From contig DXFO01000044.1 of NCBI GenBank assembly GCA_019114415.1, forward strand, positions 1 through 44,464: a DNA stretch of 44,464 nt. The letters run 5' to 3'. The notes below the pieces were generated by a model. The model was not told where the DNA came from and did not search any database. It saw only the letters and a program-made list of their open reading frames with translations. This document shows positions 8,716 through 16,551 of this stretch, in pieces. Origin of the DNA: Candidatus Gemmiger faecavium. Its GTDB lineage: Bacteria; Bacillota; Clostridia; Oscillospirales; Ruminococcaceae. The position numbers and the translations under genes were made by a program. Position 1 is the first letter of the stretch. Each line of letters begins with the position of its first letter.

Positions 8716-9834
8716 ATGCTGACCATTGCCATCCCGCAGCTGTACTGTGGTGCGTCCGGCCGAAAGGGCGCCTACAACCGGCAGGAGGTGGGCCTGGCCC
8801 GGGCCTTTGCGGCCCTGGGCTGCCGCGCCCTTGCCATTTACCCCGACACCTCCCTCTCCGCCCCCGAGGCCGAGGACCTGGAGCCGAATGTCCGGGTGCT
8901 CTATCTGCCCGCCCGCGCCCTGGCCGTCCACGCCTTTTACAAAAGCTGGCAGCCTTTGCTGGACGAAGAGGTGGACGCCGTCCACGTCATGGGGGACAAC
9001 TCCCTGGGCGTGCCGGGGCTGTACCGCTTCTGCCAGAAACACGGCATCTTCTTTTACAGCCAGCTGGGCGCGCTGAAAAGCGATTCCCGCACCCCTGCCG
9101 TCCGGCTGGTGATGGACCTGCTTCTGCGCCGCAACCTGGCCGTCTACCGTAAGACCCCCACCTACGCCAAGACCCCCGCCGTGGCCAAAGAGATCGAGAG
9201 CCTGGGGGTGTCCTGCGCCGGGGTCATGCCGGTGGGTCTGGACACCGCCATCATCCCCATGATCCCCGGCTCTGCCGCCGAGATCCGGGCCGAGCTGAAA
9301 CTGGACCCCGCCGCCCGGTATCTGCTGTTCGTGGGACGGCTGGACCCCTACAAGCGGCCCATGGCCCTGCCGCCCCTGATGAAACAGCTGGGGGAGGAAT
9401 GGCGTCTTATCGTCATCGGCAAAGGCTCCCAGGCCGAGGAGCTGGACGCCGCCATGAAGCCTTACGGCGACCGCTATACCCGCATCCCCGCCCTGCCCAA
9501 CACGGCGGTGCATGCCTACTACCACGCCTGCGACGTCTTTGTCAACTTAAACGACCACGAAATTTTCGGCATGAGCCTGCTGGAAGCCATGTATGCGGGC
9601 TGTCCCCCCGCCGCCCGCCGTGCGCCTGGGCCGGAGCTCATCATTGAGGACGGGGTGTCCGGCGTGCTGGCCGACACCGACGCCGCTCTGCCCGACGCCG
9701 TGCGCCGGGCCGCCGCCGACCCCGAGATGGGCATTGCCGCCCAGCGCCGGGTGAACGAACAGTTCCTGTGGGGCAACAGTGCCGAGACCGCCCTTGCCAT
9801 GCTGGAAAAGAGGGGAGTGCCCGCCCATGGATAA
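8716..9834 (+). CDS. Glycosyltransferase family 4
   Basis: 372 residues, GT-B fold. The glycine-containing N-terminal loop is CGASGRKGAYNRQEVGLARA, and the C-domain shows LLFVGRLDPYKRP, LIVIGKGSQ and NLNDHEIFGMSLLEAMYAG, with the E-x7-E donor motif (Glu in HEIFGMSLLEA). Probable role: a sugar transfer in glycan assembly on the cytoplasmic membrane face. The start is set at 8716 because CAGGAGG lies five bases before it; an upstream in-frame ATG at 8689 has none. The stop overlaps the next start by eight bases, indicating coupled translation. Donor and linkage are unknown. Confidence 0.9.
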   Translation: MLTIAIPQLYCGASGRKGAYNRQEVGLARAFAALGCRALAIYPDTSLSAPEAEDLEPNVRVLYLPARALAVHAFYKSWQPLLDEEVDAVHVMGDNSLGVPGLYRFCQKHGIFFYSQLGALKSDSRTPAVRLVMDLLLRRNLAVYRKTPTYAKTPAVAKEIESLGVSCAGVMPVGLDTAIIPMIPGSAAEIRAELKLDPAARYLLFVGRLDPYKRPMALPPLMKQLGEEWRLIVIGKGSQAEELDAAMKPYGDRYTRIPALPNTAVHAYYHACDVFVNLNDHEIFGMSLLEAMYAGCPPAARRAPGPELIIEDGVSGVLADTDAALPDAVRRAAADPEMGIAAQRRVNEQFLWGNSAETALAMLEKRGVPAHG

Positions 9835-10750
9835 CGACGCCAAGATTTTGCAGAAAGCCCGGGACCTGTACAAAGGTCTGCGGTTCGGCTGGCGGTACCG
9901 GGGCGTGGAGCTGATGGACGCCGAAGCCGGCAACGATTACATTGCCCAGTGCATCCGCTGGGGACGGCCTTTCTGCGCCGGGCGCTGCGGCGCCACCGAA
10001 ATGCGCTGCATGGCCGAATACCTGAAAAACCAGACGGAGGAGAGCGAGCATTTCTCCCCCAAGATCCGCGCCGAGATGCGGGACCTGTCCGGCATGTTTC
10101 CCACCGACGACGCCACCCTGGAGCGCTTTTGCAAGCTCTATGCCGAAGCCGCCCACGCCGCCGACCTGCTGGCCTTGTGGGACGTGGGAGCCGAGCGAGA
10201 GGTCATAAAGGGCTGCGGCCCCGAGACCCGCTTTGCCAAACTGCGGGCGCTGGAGCCTTACTACCATGCGTCGCCCTGGTCGGCGGCGCTGGCGGGCAAG
10301 CGGGTACTGGTGGTCCATCCCTTTGCGGACACCATCCGCAGCCAGTACGCCCGCCGGGAGCAGCTCTTCCAGAACCCCGACGTGCTGCCGGAATTTGCCT
10401 CCCTGCGGGTGGTGAAGGCCGTGCAGGGTCTGGGCGGGCAGGAGACCGGCTACCACAGCTGGTTCGATGCCCTGGCCGCCATGGAGGAGGAGATCGCCAA
10501 AGAGCCTTTTGACGTGGCGGTCATCGGGGCGGGGGCCTACGGCCTGCCCCTGGCAGCCTTCTGCGCCCGGGAACTGAACGCCCAGGCGGTGCAGATGGCG
10601 GGGGCCACCCAGCTTTTGTTCGGTATCCGGGGCAAGCGGTGGGACGACCATCCCATTTTGTCCCGGCTGTACAACGACGCCTGGGTCCGCCCCGGCGACG
10701 GCGAGGGCATCCGCAACAAGGATGCCGTGGAGGGCGGCAGTTACTGGTAA
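9827..10750 (+). CDS. GT-D-fold glycosyltransferase-like protein
   Basis: 307 residues. The region FCAGRCGATEMRCM (about 49-62) with Arg53 and Glu58 resembles the R-x-G-x-x-E signature of the DUF1792/GT-D fold (pneumococcal serine-rich-repeat adhesin glucosyltransferase type). Further matches are VLVVHPFADTIRSQYARRE, DVAVIGAGAYGLPLAAFCAREL and AQAVQMAGATQLLFGIRG, the usual C-terminal part. Likely a sugar transferase in this cluster, although GT-D enzymes are best known for protein glycosylation. Start overlaps the preceding stop (ATGGATAA), with GGGGAG just upstream. Family assignment is by motif memory only. Confidence 0.7.
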   Translation: MDNDAKILQKARDLYKGLRFGWRYRGVELMDAEAGNDYIAQCIRWGRPFCAGRCGATEMRCMAEYLKNQTEESEHFSPKIRAEMRDLSGMFPTDDATLERFCKLYAEAAHAADLLALWDVGAEREVIKGCGPETRFAKLRALEPYYHASPWSAALAGKRVLVVHPFADTIRSQYARREQLFQNPDVLPEFASLRVVKAVQGLGGQETGYHSWFDALAAMEEEIAKEPFDVAVIGAGAYGLPLAAFCARELNAQAVQMAGATQLLFGIRGKRWDDHPILSRLYNDAWVRPGDGEGIRNKDAVEGGSYW

Positions 10751-10788
10751 CCCCCCATATCCCAAATTTACAGAAAAGGAGCACCCCC

Positions 10789-11910
10789 ATGCGCATCCTG
10801 ATGATCGGCAGCGCTTTGACCATCAACGGCGGCATCCAGCGGTACATCCTGAACCTGCTGGGGTCCATGGACCTTGCCCGCTACGAGGTCGATCTGCTGG
10901 CCACCCCCGTTCCCGACGGAGTGCCCAGCTGCGAGGCGGAACTGCGCAGGACCGGGATCAAGCACATCTACTATATGCCCGGCAACGACAAGCAGCGGCT
11001 GTTTTTCTATCCCCGGTTTTTCCGGGAGCATTCCGGGTATGATATCATCCACTTTCACACCACCAGCAAGATCAACGCCCTGGCCTGCGGGGTCATCCGC
11101 CATGCCTGCCCGGGGGCCAGGCTCATTGTGCACAGCCACACCGTCTATCCTCCCATGACCCTGAGCTGGAAGATCGCTCACCGGTTTTACCAGCACTGGG
11201 CGGATTACTTCCTGGGGTGCAGCGTGGCGGCGGGGCGGTTCGTTTTCGGCCCGGACATCGACAAAAAGCCCAACTTTGCGGTGGCCTGCAATGCGGTGGA
11301 CAAGGCCCGTTTCCACCCCGACGATGCCGCCCGGGCGGACATCCGCGCCCGCTACGGCGTTGCCGACGACCAGCGTCTGGCCGGTTTTGTGGGGCGGTAC
11401 AGCCACGAGAAAAACCTGCTGTTTCTGCTGGATGTTTTCGCGGCCATGCGCGCAGAGGACCCGTCCTGGAAGCTGATGCTGGTGGGCGGGGGAGAGGACC
11501 AGCCTGCCGTGGACGCCAAGATCCAGGCCCTGGGCCTGACCGGCGCCGTCATCCAGACGGGGGTGCAGGAGAATGTTCCCGCCTTTATGAATGCTTTCGA
11601 CCTGTTTTTGCTCCCCAGCGAGTTTGAGGGCAGCCCGGTCACCCTGGTGGAAGCCCAGGGCTGCGGGGTCCCCTGTCTGGCATCCACCAATGTGCCGCCG
11701 GACAGCGCCGTCACCGGGCTGGTACAGTTCCTGCCGCTGGACGCGCCCTTTTCCCTCTGGGCGCAGAAGGCACAGGCCGCCGGCCGCGGCCCGCACCAGA
11801 GCCACTGGGACACGCTGGCCGCCGCCAGCTATGAACTGGGCACCGCCGCCCGCCAGATGGAACGGCTGTACGACCGTCTGGTCCCCGCAGAAAAGGAGGC
11901 CGCCCGATGA
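10789..11910 (+). CDS. Glycosyltransferase family 4
   Basis: 373 residues, GT-B fold, starting MRILMIGSALTINGGIQRYI, a classic capsule/EPS GT4 start with the GG loop. HFHTTSKIN and VHSHTVYPP follow, then AGFVGRYSHEKNL, LMLVGGGED and LLPSEFEGSPVTLVEAQGCG in the donor domain. AAAAGGAG precedes the ATG. The stop overlaps the fucosyltransferase start in ATGA, so the two are probably co-expressed stoichiometrically. It could add the galactose that the next enzyme fucosylates, but specificity is not visible. Confidence 0.92.
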   Translation: MRILMIGSALTINGGIQRYILNLLGSMDLARYEVDLLATPVPDGVPSCEAELRRTGIKHIYYMPGNDKQRLFFYPRFFREHSGYDIIHFHTTSKINALACGVIRHACPGARLIVHSHTVYPPMTLSWKIAHRFYQHWADYFLGCSVAAGRFVFGPDIDKKPNFAVACNAVDKARFHPDDAARADIRARYGVADDQRLAGFVGRYSHEKNLLFLLDVFAAMRAEDPSWKLMLVGGGEDQPAVDAKIQALGLTGAVIQTGVQENVPAFMNAFDLFLLPSEFEGSPVTLVEAQGCGVPCLASTNVPPDSAVTGLVQFLPLDAPFSLWAQKAQAAGRGPHQSHWDTLAAASYELGTAARQMERLYDRLVPAEKEAAR

Positions 11911-12845
11911 TCTATGCCGAACTGGCCGGGGGTCTGGGCAACCAGATGTTCCTTTACGCCTTTGCCCGGGCCCTTGCCCTGCGCACCGGTGAGGAAGTGA
12001 CGCTGCTGGACCGGCAGGACTGGAAGTCCGGCGCCCCCGCCCACACCCACTGTGCCCTCAACGCCCTGCGCATTTCTCCCCAGGTGCACATCAGGGCGGA
12101 CGCCGCCTTTGCCAAGCACCATCTGCCCCTGCAGAACACCCTGAAAGTCCTGATGATCCGCCGGGAACAGAAAGGCGGCATGATGGCCCAGAACTGGAAA
12201 CCCTTTGAAGCAAAAATGGCTCCCATGCTCAACGCCCTGGGCCTGCACTTCGTCACCGACGGCTACATTCCCTGCCGCCGGGGAAAGGGCTTTCATTTCC
12301 CGCCGGACCTTCTGGCCTGGGGGTATTTCCAGAGCGAAGCCTACTTTGCCGACCATAAAGATATCATCCGGGCGGAACTGCGCCCGGTGAACGCCCCCGA
12401 CCCCGACCGGGCGGCGGCCATCGGGGCGGCAAAGTGTCCCGTCTGCCTGCATCTGCGCCGGGGCGACTACCAGAACCCCGAAAACGCCGCCCTGCAGGTC
12501 TGCACCCCGGCCTACTATGCCCGGTGCTGCGCCCTGGTGAAAGAACAGTGGCCGGAAGCGACCCTCTTTGTCTTTTCCGACGACATTCTTTGGGCGCAGG
12601 ATCATCTGGACACGGCGGGCCTGCCTGCCGTCTACCTGACGCCGGGCAGCGCGGCGGGGGACCTGGCCCTGATGCAGATGTGCCGGCATTTCATCATCAG
12701 CAACTCGACCTACAGCTGGTGGGCCCAATACCTGGGGGATGCCCCGGACAAACAGGTCTACGCCCCCGACCGCTGGTACGCCAACGGCAAGGAAAGCGAA
12801 CTCTATCTGCCCGGCTGGACGCTGGTGTCCGCCGCCGGGCAATAA
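11907..12845 (+). CDS. GT11 alpha-1,2-fucosyltransferase
   Basis: 312 residues. Expected to transfer fucose from GDP-fucose to O-2 of a terminal beta-galactose, making an H-type Fuc-alpha-1,2-Gal end. All GT11 signatures are in order: GGLGNQMFLYAFARAL at 8-23, the GDP-fucose-binding HLRRGDY at 182-188, FVFSDD at 221-226 and ISNSTYSWWAQYL at 264-276. Length is typical. It starts within the stop codon of the preceding GT4. No gmd or fcl gene for GDP-fucose is present in the window, so the donor must come from genes elsewhere or from a fucose salvage route. Close relatives include intestinal bacterial fucosyltransferases; regiochemistry alpha-1,2 is the family norm. Confidence 0.93.
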   Translation: MIYAELAGGLGNQMFLYAFARALALRTGEEVTLLDRQDWKSGAPAHTHCALNALRISPQVHIRADAAFAKHHLPLQNTLKVLMIRREQKGGMMAQNWKPFEAKMAPMLNALGLHFVTDGYIPCRRGKGFHFPPDLLAWGYFQSEAYFADHKDIIRAELRPVNAPDPDRAAAIGAAKCPVCLHLRRGDYQNPENAALQVCTPAYYARCCALVKEQWPEATLFVFSDDILWAQDHLDTAGLPAVYLTPGSAAGDLALMQMCRHFIISNSTYSWWAQYLGDAPDKQVYAPDRWYANGKESELYLPGWTLVSAAGQ

Positions 12846-12881
12846 ACCGCAAGGAGTAACACAAGGACAGGAGGTGCCGCC

Positions 12882-13892
12882 ATGCGGCGGGAAGGCAAGA
12901 TCCGGTTTTCCGTGGTGATACCGGTATACAATGTGGAAAAATACCTGCCCCTGTGCGTGAAAAGCGTGGTGGAGCAGGCAGGGGACCCCGACTGGGAGTG
13001 CATCCTTGTTGACGATGGCTCCACCGATACCTCGGGGGCCATGTGCGACACCTTTGCGGCGGAATGCCCCGGGGTCATTGCCCTGCACCAGAAAAACCAG
13101 GGCCTGGCCGGGGCACGCAACACCGGCATTGCCGCGGCGACAGGGGAGTGGCTGCTGTTTCTGGACAGCGACGACGAATGGGCCCCCGGTATGCTGGAAA
13201 ACCTGCGCGCCGCTCTGGAGGCCCACCCCGGCTTTGACTGGTATGTGGCCCGGTACTTATCCCTCAACGAGGCCGACGGCACCCTGTATGAACCCACCGA
13301 CGTCCGGTTCGTCCCCGGGGATTTCGAGAGCGACGACTACGCCGCCCGGGTGGAACGGCTGTACGACAGCGCCCACTGGTCGGTGTGGAAGTACTGCCTG
13401 AAACGTCAGTTTTTGCTGGACAGCGGGGTGGAGTTCTGGCCGTCGGTGGTCTGGGCGGAGGATTACCCCTTCGACCTGCTGCTTCTGCGCCGGTGCCGGA
13501 AACTCTGCTTTCTGGACATGGTCATGACCCATTACCGGGAAAACCGTGCCGGCAGCCTGATGAACTCAAACCTCCCCAAGCATTTCACCGGCATCCTGGC
13601 GGCGCTGCGGGGCTTTGCCCAGGTCTTTGCGGAAGGGCAGTGCCTGCCCGCCCAGCGCAATGAGATCCTGCGCCGCACCGCCAACGCTTTCTGGCCGGAA
13701 GCCCGTGCCGCCGCCTGCAGGGACAAGGCGGTGCGCCGTGCCTGCGCCCCGCTCATCGACCAGTGCCGCCCGCTGTTTGACTACGGCGACCAGTGCCGGG
13801 GCCGGGCGGACTGGGTGCTGTTCCGCCTGCTGCTCAAAGTCTTTGGGGCAAGGTTTGCCCTGTGGTTCTGCGGGCATCTGAAAAAAGGCTGA
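12882..13892 (+). CDS. Glycosyltransferase family 2
   Basis: 336 residues with a GT-A domain: FSVVIPVYNVEKYLPLCVKS at 9-28, DDGSTDTSG (Asp44, Asp45), the acceptor/UDP motif GLAGARNTGIAAATGEW and the metal-binding DSDDEW at 95-100. The C-terminal half (about 200-336) is a helical extension common in capsule GT2 enzymes. GGACAGGAGGTG precedes the start with good spacing. Transfers one sugar during repeat-unit assembly; donor unknown. Confidence 0.92.
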   Translation: MRREGKIRFSVVIPVYNVEKYLPLCVKSVVEQAGDPDWECILVDDGSTDTSGAMCDTFAAECPGVIALHQKNQGLAGARNTGIAAATGEWLLFLDSDDEWAPGMLENLRAALEAHPGFDWYVARYLSLNEADGTLYEPTDVRFVPGDFESDDYAARVERLYDSAHWSVWKYCLKRQFLLDSGVEFWPSVVWAEDYPFDLLLLRRCRKLCFLDMVMTHYRENRAGSLMNSNLPKHFTGILAALRGFAQVFAEGQCLPAQRNEILRRTANAFWPEARAAACRDKAVRRACAPLIDQCRPLFDYGDQCRGRADWVLFRLLLKVFGARFALWFCGHLKKG

Positions 13893-14106
13893 TCCCCCCG
13901 CTCCGGCTTTTTATCCGCCGCCCCGGCCTTTGCCCGCCGGGCGTGCCGGGCGCGCCCTCTGCCCCATCGGGCCGTAAGGCCCGCGTCCCCCAGTTTTTCC
14001 GCCGGGACAGGGGCGTGACCGAAATGACCGAAAACCATCTTTTTGCCGTCAGACCGGCATTTCCCGCAAACAGACCAAACTCTCTCACAGGAAAGGGCTT
14101 CTGTTC
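13893..14106 (+). other. Leader-like gap before the flippase gene, with hairpins
   Basis: This 214-base gap is the only large one inside the operon. It carries CGGGCC-GTAA-GGCCCG at 13968-13983, a six-pair hairpin with a GNRA tetraloop, preceded by further GC-rich self-complementary words. AGGAAAGGG lies before the flippase ATG. It may tune expression of the downstream half of the operon; no U-tract follows the hairpin, so it is not a clear terminator. Confidence 0.4.
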
Positions 14107-15648
14107 ATGAGGACCAAACGCACCATCATCAACCTGCTGTACACCCTGGGCTCCAGCTTTGTGCTGCTTTTGCTGGGGCTGGTCGCCCGGGCACTGTTTG
14201 TCTCCAACTTCGACATCACCATCCCCGGTACTTCCACCGTCATCGAGCAGCTGTTCAGCGTCTTTTCCATCGCCGAGTTCGGGGTGGGCAGCGTCATCAG
14301 CTACCGGCTGTATGAACAGATCGCCGCCAAAGATGTGGACAAGATCAGCAAATACATGTCGCTGTACAAGTGGACCTACCGTCTTATCGGCGGGGCCATC
14401 TTTGTGCTGGCGGCCATCTTCTGGTTTTTCCTGCCCCTGCTCATTGTGGAGGCCAACACCGACTGGGACGCCGTCCATGCCATCTATATTTTGCAGACGC
14501 TGTCCACCCTGTCCAGCTATTTCCTGGTCACCCGGCGCCTGCTGTACACCTGCACCCAGCAGGGCTATGTCTGCACCCGCATCGACTTTGTCTTTAACGT
14601 TCTCACCTATCTGGCGAGAATTTACATCTCGTTGAATTATGCCAACAATTACATTCTGTATTTCGGCATCACCATTGTGTTCAACACGCTGGCAAACGTG
14701 GTGGTGGCCTGGCGCTACCGCCGGGATTTCCCCGAAGTCCACGACGTCCGGGTCTCCTGGGCGGACTTCAAGGAGCTGGGGCTCTTCCGGGATCTGCGGT
14801 ACTATCTGGTCCACCGGGTGTCCAACGCCATCTATGGCACCTCGGACAGCCTGGTCATGACCCGCATGCGGGGCTCCGCCAGCGTCACCTATCTGGGCAA
14901 CTACTCCAACGTTTCCTCCTCCGTCACCAACATCGGCAACAAGATCCTGGACAGCTTCGCCGCCGCCATCGGCAACATCGTCTACGACAAGACCGCCGAG
15001 GCCGACGACCACCAGAAAAAGGTCTTCTGGAGCATGGACCTGTTCAGCTATCTCTTCGGCAGCTTTGTGGCGGTGGCCTATTTCTGCCTGTTCCAGCCCT
15101 TCATCACGGTATGGCTGGGCAGCCAGTGGCTGCTGCCCATGTCCTACGTGTTCTGGTTCTGCTTAAATGAGTACGTGGGCTGGAACCACCGGATGCTGGG
15201 CTCCTACCGGGCCGTGCTGGGCCATTTTGAGGAGGACCAGTGGTTCATGGTGGCCAGCGGCGTCTCCAACCTGGTACTGAGCTTTGTGCTGGTCATCCCC
15301 TTCGGCCTGCCCGGCGTCATCGCCGCCACCGTGTTCGCCCATTGCCTCATGTGGTTCGGCCGGGCCAAGGTGGTGTTCCGCCGGTTCATGCGGGGCTGCG
15401 GCGGACGGTATGTGCGCATCCAGCTTACCCATGCCCTCACCCTGGCGGTGGAAATGGCCCTGACCTGGTGGGTGTGCAGCCTGCTGGGCACCGGCTGGCT
15501 GGGCATCATTGCCCGGGCGGTGGTGGTGTGCATCCTGCCCAACGCCATGAACCTTGTCTTTTACGGCTTTACCAGCGACGCCGAATACCTGCGCGGCCGC
15601 GCCCTCCAGCTGTGGCAGCGCATCTCCGCCCGTCGGAAGGAGGTCTGA
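14107..15648 (+). CDS. Wzx-like lipid-linked oligosaccharide flippase
   Basis: 513 residues, about twelve to fourteen transmembrane helices, beginning MRTKRTIINLLYTLGSSFVL, the usual basic start of polysaccharide-transport (MOP superfamily) proteins of Firmicutes capsule loci. FSIAEFGVGSVISYRLYEQIA and YGTSDSLVMTRM are family-like stretches. Expected to flip the undecaprenyl-linked oligosaccharide across the membrane. The gene ends in AGGAGGTCTGA, which doubles as the ribosome binding site of the GT6 gene six bases later. No Wzy polymerase is recognisable nearby, so the exported unit may be non-polymeric or polymerised by a distant enzyme. Confidence 0.9.
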   Translation: MRTKRTIINLLYTLGSSFVLLLLGLVARALFVSNFDITIPGTSTVIEQLFSVFSIAEFGVGSVISYRLYEQIAAKDVDKISKYMSLYKWTYRLIGGAIFVLAAIFWFFLPLLIVEANTDWDAVHAIYILQTLSTLSSYFLVTRRLLYTCTQQGYVCTRIDFVFNVLTYLARIYISLNYANNYILYFGITIVFNTLANVVVAWRYRRDFPEVHDVRVSWADFKELGLFRDLRYYLVHRVSNAIYGTSDSLVMTRMRGSASVTYLGNYSNVSSSVTNIGNKILDSFAAAIGNIVYDKTAEADDHQKKVFWSMDLFSYLFGSFVAVAYFCLFQPFITVWLGSQWLLPMSYVFWFCLNEYVGWNHRMLGSYRAVLGHFEEDQWFMVASGVSNLVLSFVLVIPFGLPGVIAATVFAHCLMWFGRAKVVFRRFMRGCGGRYVRIQLTHALTLAVEMALTWWVCSLLGTGWLGIIARAVVVCILPNAMNLVFYGFTSDAEYLRGRALQLWQRISARRKEV

Positions 15649-15654
15649 CCCGCC

Positions 15655-16524
15655 ATGTCCAAGCCTACGGTAGCCCTTTTGTACATCTGCACCGGCAAAT
15701 ACACGGTGTTCTGGCCGGACTTTTACAAGACGTTCCGGCAGAATTTTCTGCCCGAGTGTGATAAAACCTTTTTTGTCTTTACCGACGCGCCGTCCATCGA
15801 GTTCGACACCGAACCCGACGTGCGCCGCATTTACCAGAAAGCCCTGGACTGGCCGTACAGCACCCTCAAGCGGTTTGAGATGTTCCTGACCCAGGAGGAT
15901 GCCCTGAAAGCCTTTGACTTCCTGTTTTTTGCCAACGCCAACCTGCTGTGCGAGCAGGTGGTGACGGCGGAGGAATTTCTGCCCCGCACCGAACAGGGGG
16001 AGGTGCTTCTGATGGTCCAGCAGCCGGGCTTCTGGGACAAGACGCCGCCCTTTTACTCCTACGACCGCAACCCAAAATGCCGGGCCTACATCCCCTACAA
16101 CTGCGGGCGGGACTATGTGTCCGGTGGGCTGAACGGCGGCACGGCCCCGGCCTTCCTGGCCCTGTGCCACACCCTGGCCAGGCGCACCGACGACGACCTG
16201 GCCGACGGCGTCATTGCCCTGTGGCATGACGAGAGCCAGCTCAACCGCTACGTTGCCGAGCTGGACCCCGCCGAATACCGTCTGCTCACCCCGGCCTACT
16301 GGTACCCGGAGGACTGGCACATCCCCTTTGAGCAAAAAATTACGGTGCGGGACAAATCCAAGTGGATCGACATGACCGCCGTCAAGGGCAAAAAGCCGGA
16401 ACTGGGCTTTGTGGCCCGCAAGTGGGATGCCTTCTGCCAGAACTACCTGCCCTTTGTCCTGGCCGTGCGGGACACCCTGCTGCTCAAACATCTGCCCCGG
16501 TACAAGGCCGGACATAACCCCTGA
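15655..16524 (+). CDS. GT6 (ABO blood-group family) alpha-1,3-GalNAc/Gal transferase
   Basis: 289 residues. Expected to add GalNAc or Gal in alpha-1,3 linkage to the galactose of an H-type acceptor. Matches to the bacterial GT6 family, including Bacteroides ovatus BoGT6a as I remember it, run the whole length: ALLYICTGKYTVFWPDFY (7-24), FFVFTD (39-44), WPYSTLKRF (66-74), FFANANLL (91-98), DYVSGGLNGG (153-162), WHDESQLNRY (190-199) and LTPAYWYPEDW (211-221). NAN at 94-96 replaces the DXD of the mammalian enzymes, the mark of metal-independent bacterial GT6 proteins. Glu193 is the likely catalytic residue. Ser156-Gly157-Gly158 falls where ABO enzymes choose their donor; Gly at the third place is the A-type (GalNAc) state. 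Donor choice is inference. Confidence 0.93.
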   Translation: MSKPTVALLYICTGKYTVFWPDFYKTFRQNFLPECDKTFFVFTDAPSIEFDTEPDVRRIYQKALDWPYSTLKRFEMFLTQEDALKAFDFLFFANANLLCEQVVTAEEFLPRTEQGEVLLMVQQPGFWDKTPPFYSYDRNPKCRAYIPYNCGRDYVSGGLNGGTAPAFLALCHTLARRTDDDLADGVIALWHDESQLNRYVAELDPAEYRLLTPAYWYPEDWHIPFEQKITVRDKSKWIDMTAVKGKKPELGFVARKWDAFCQNYLPFVLAVRDTLLLKHLPRYKAGHNP

Positions 16525-16551
16525 CATCCACGCCCCGAAAGGAGGGCTTTC

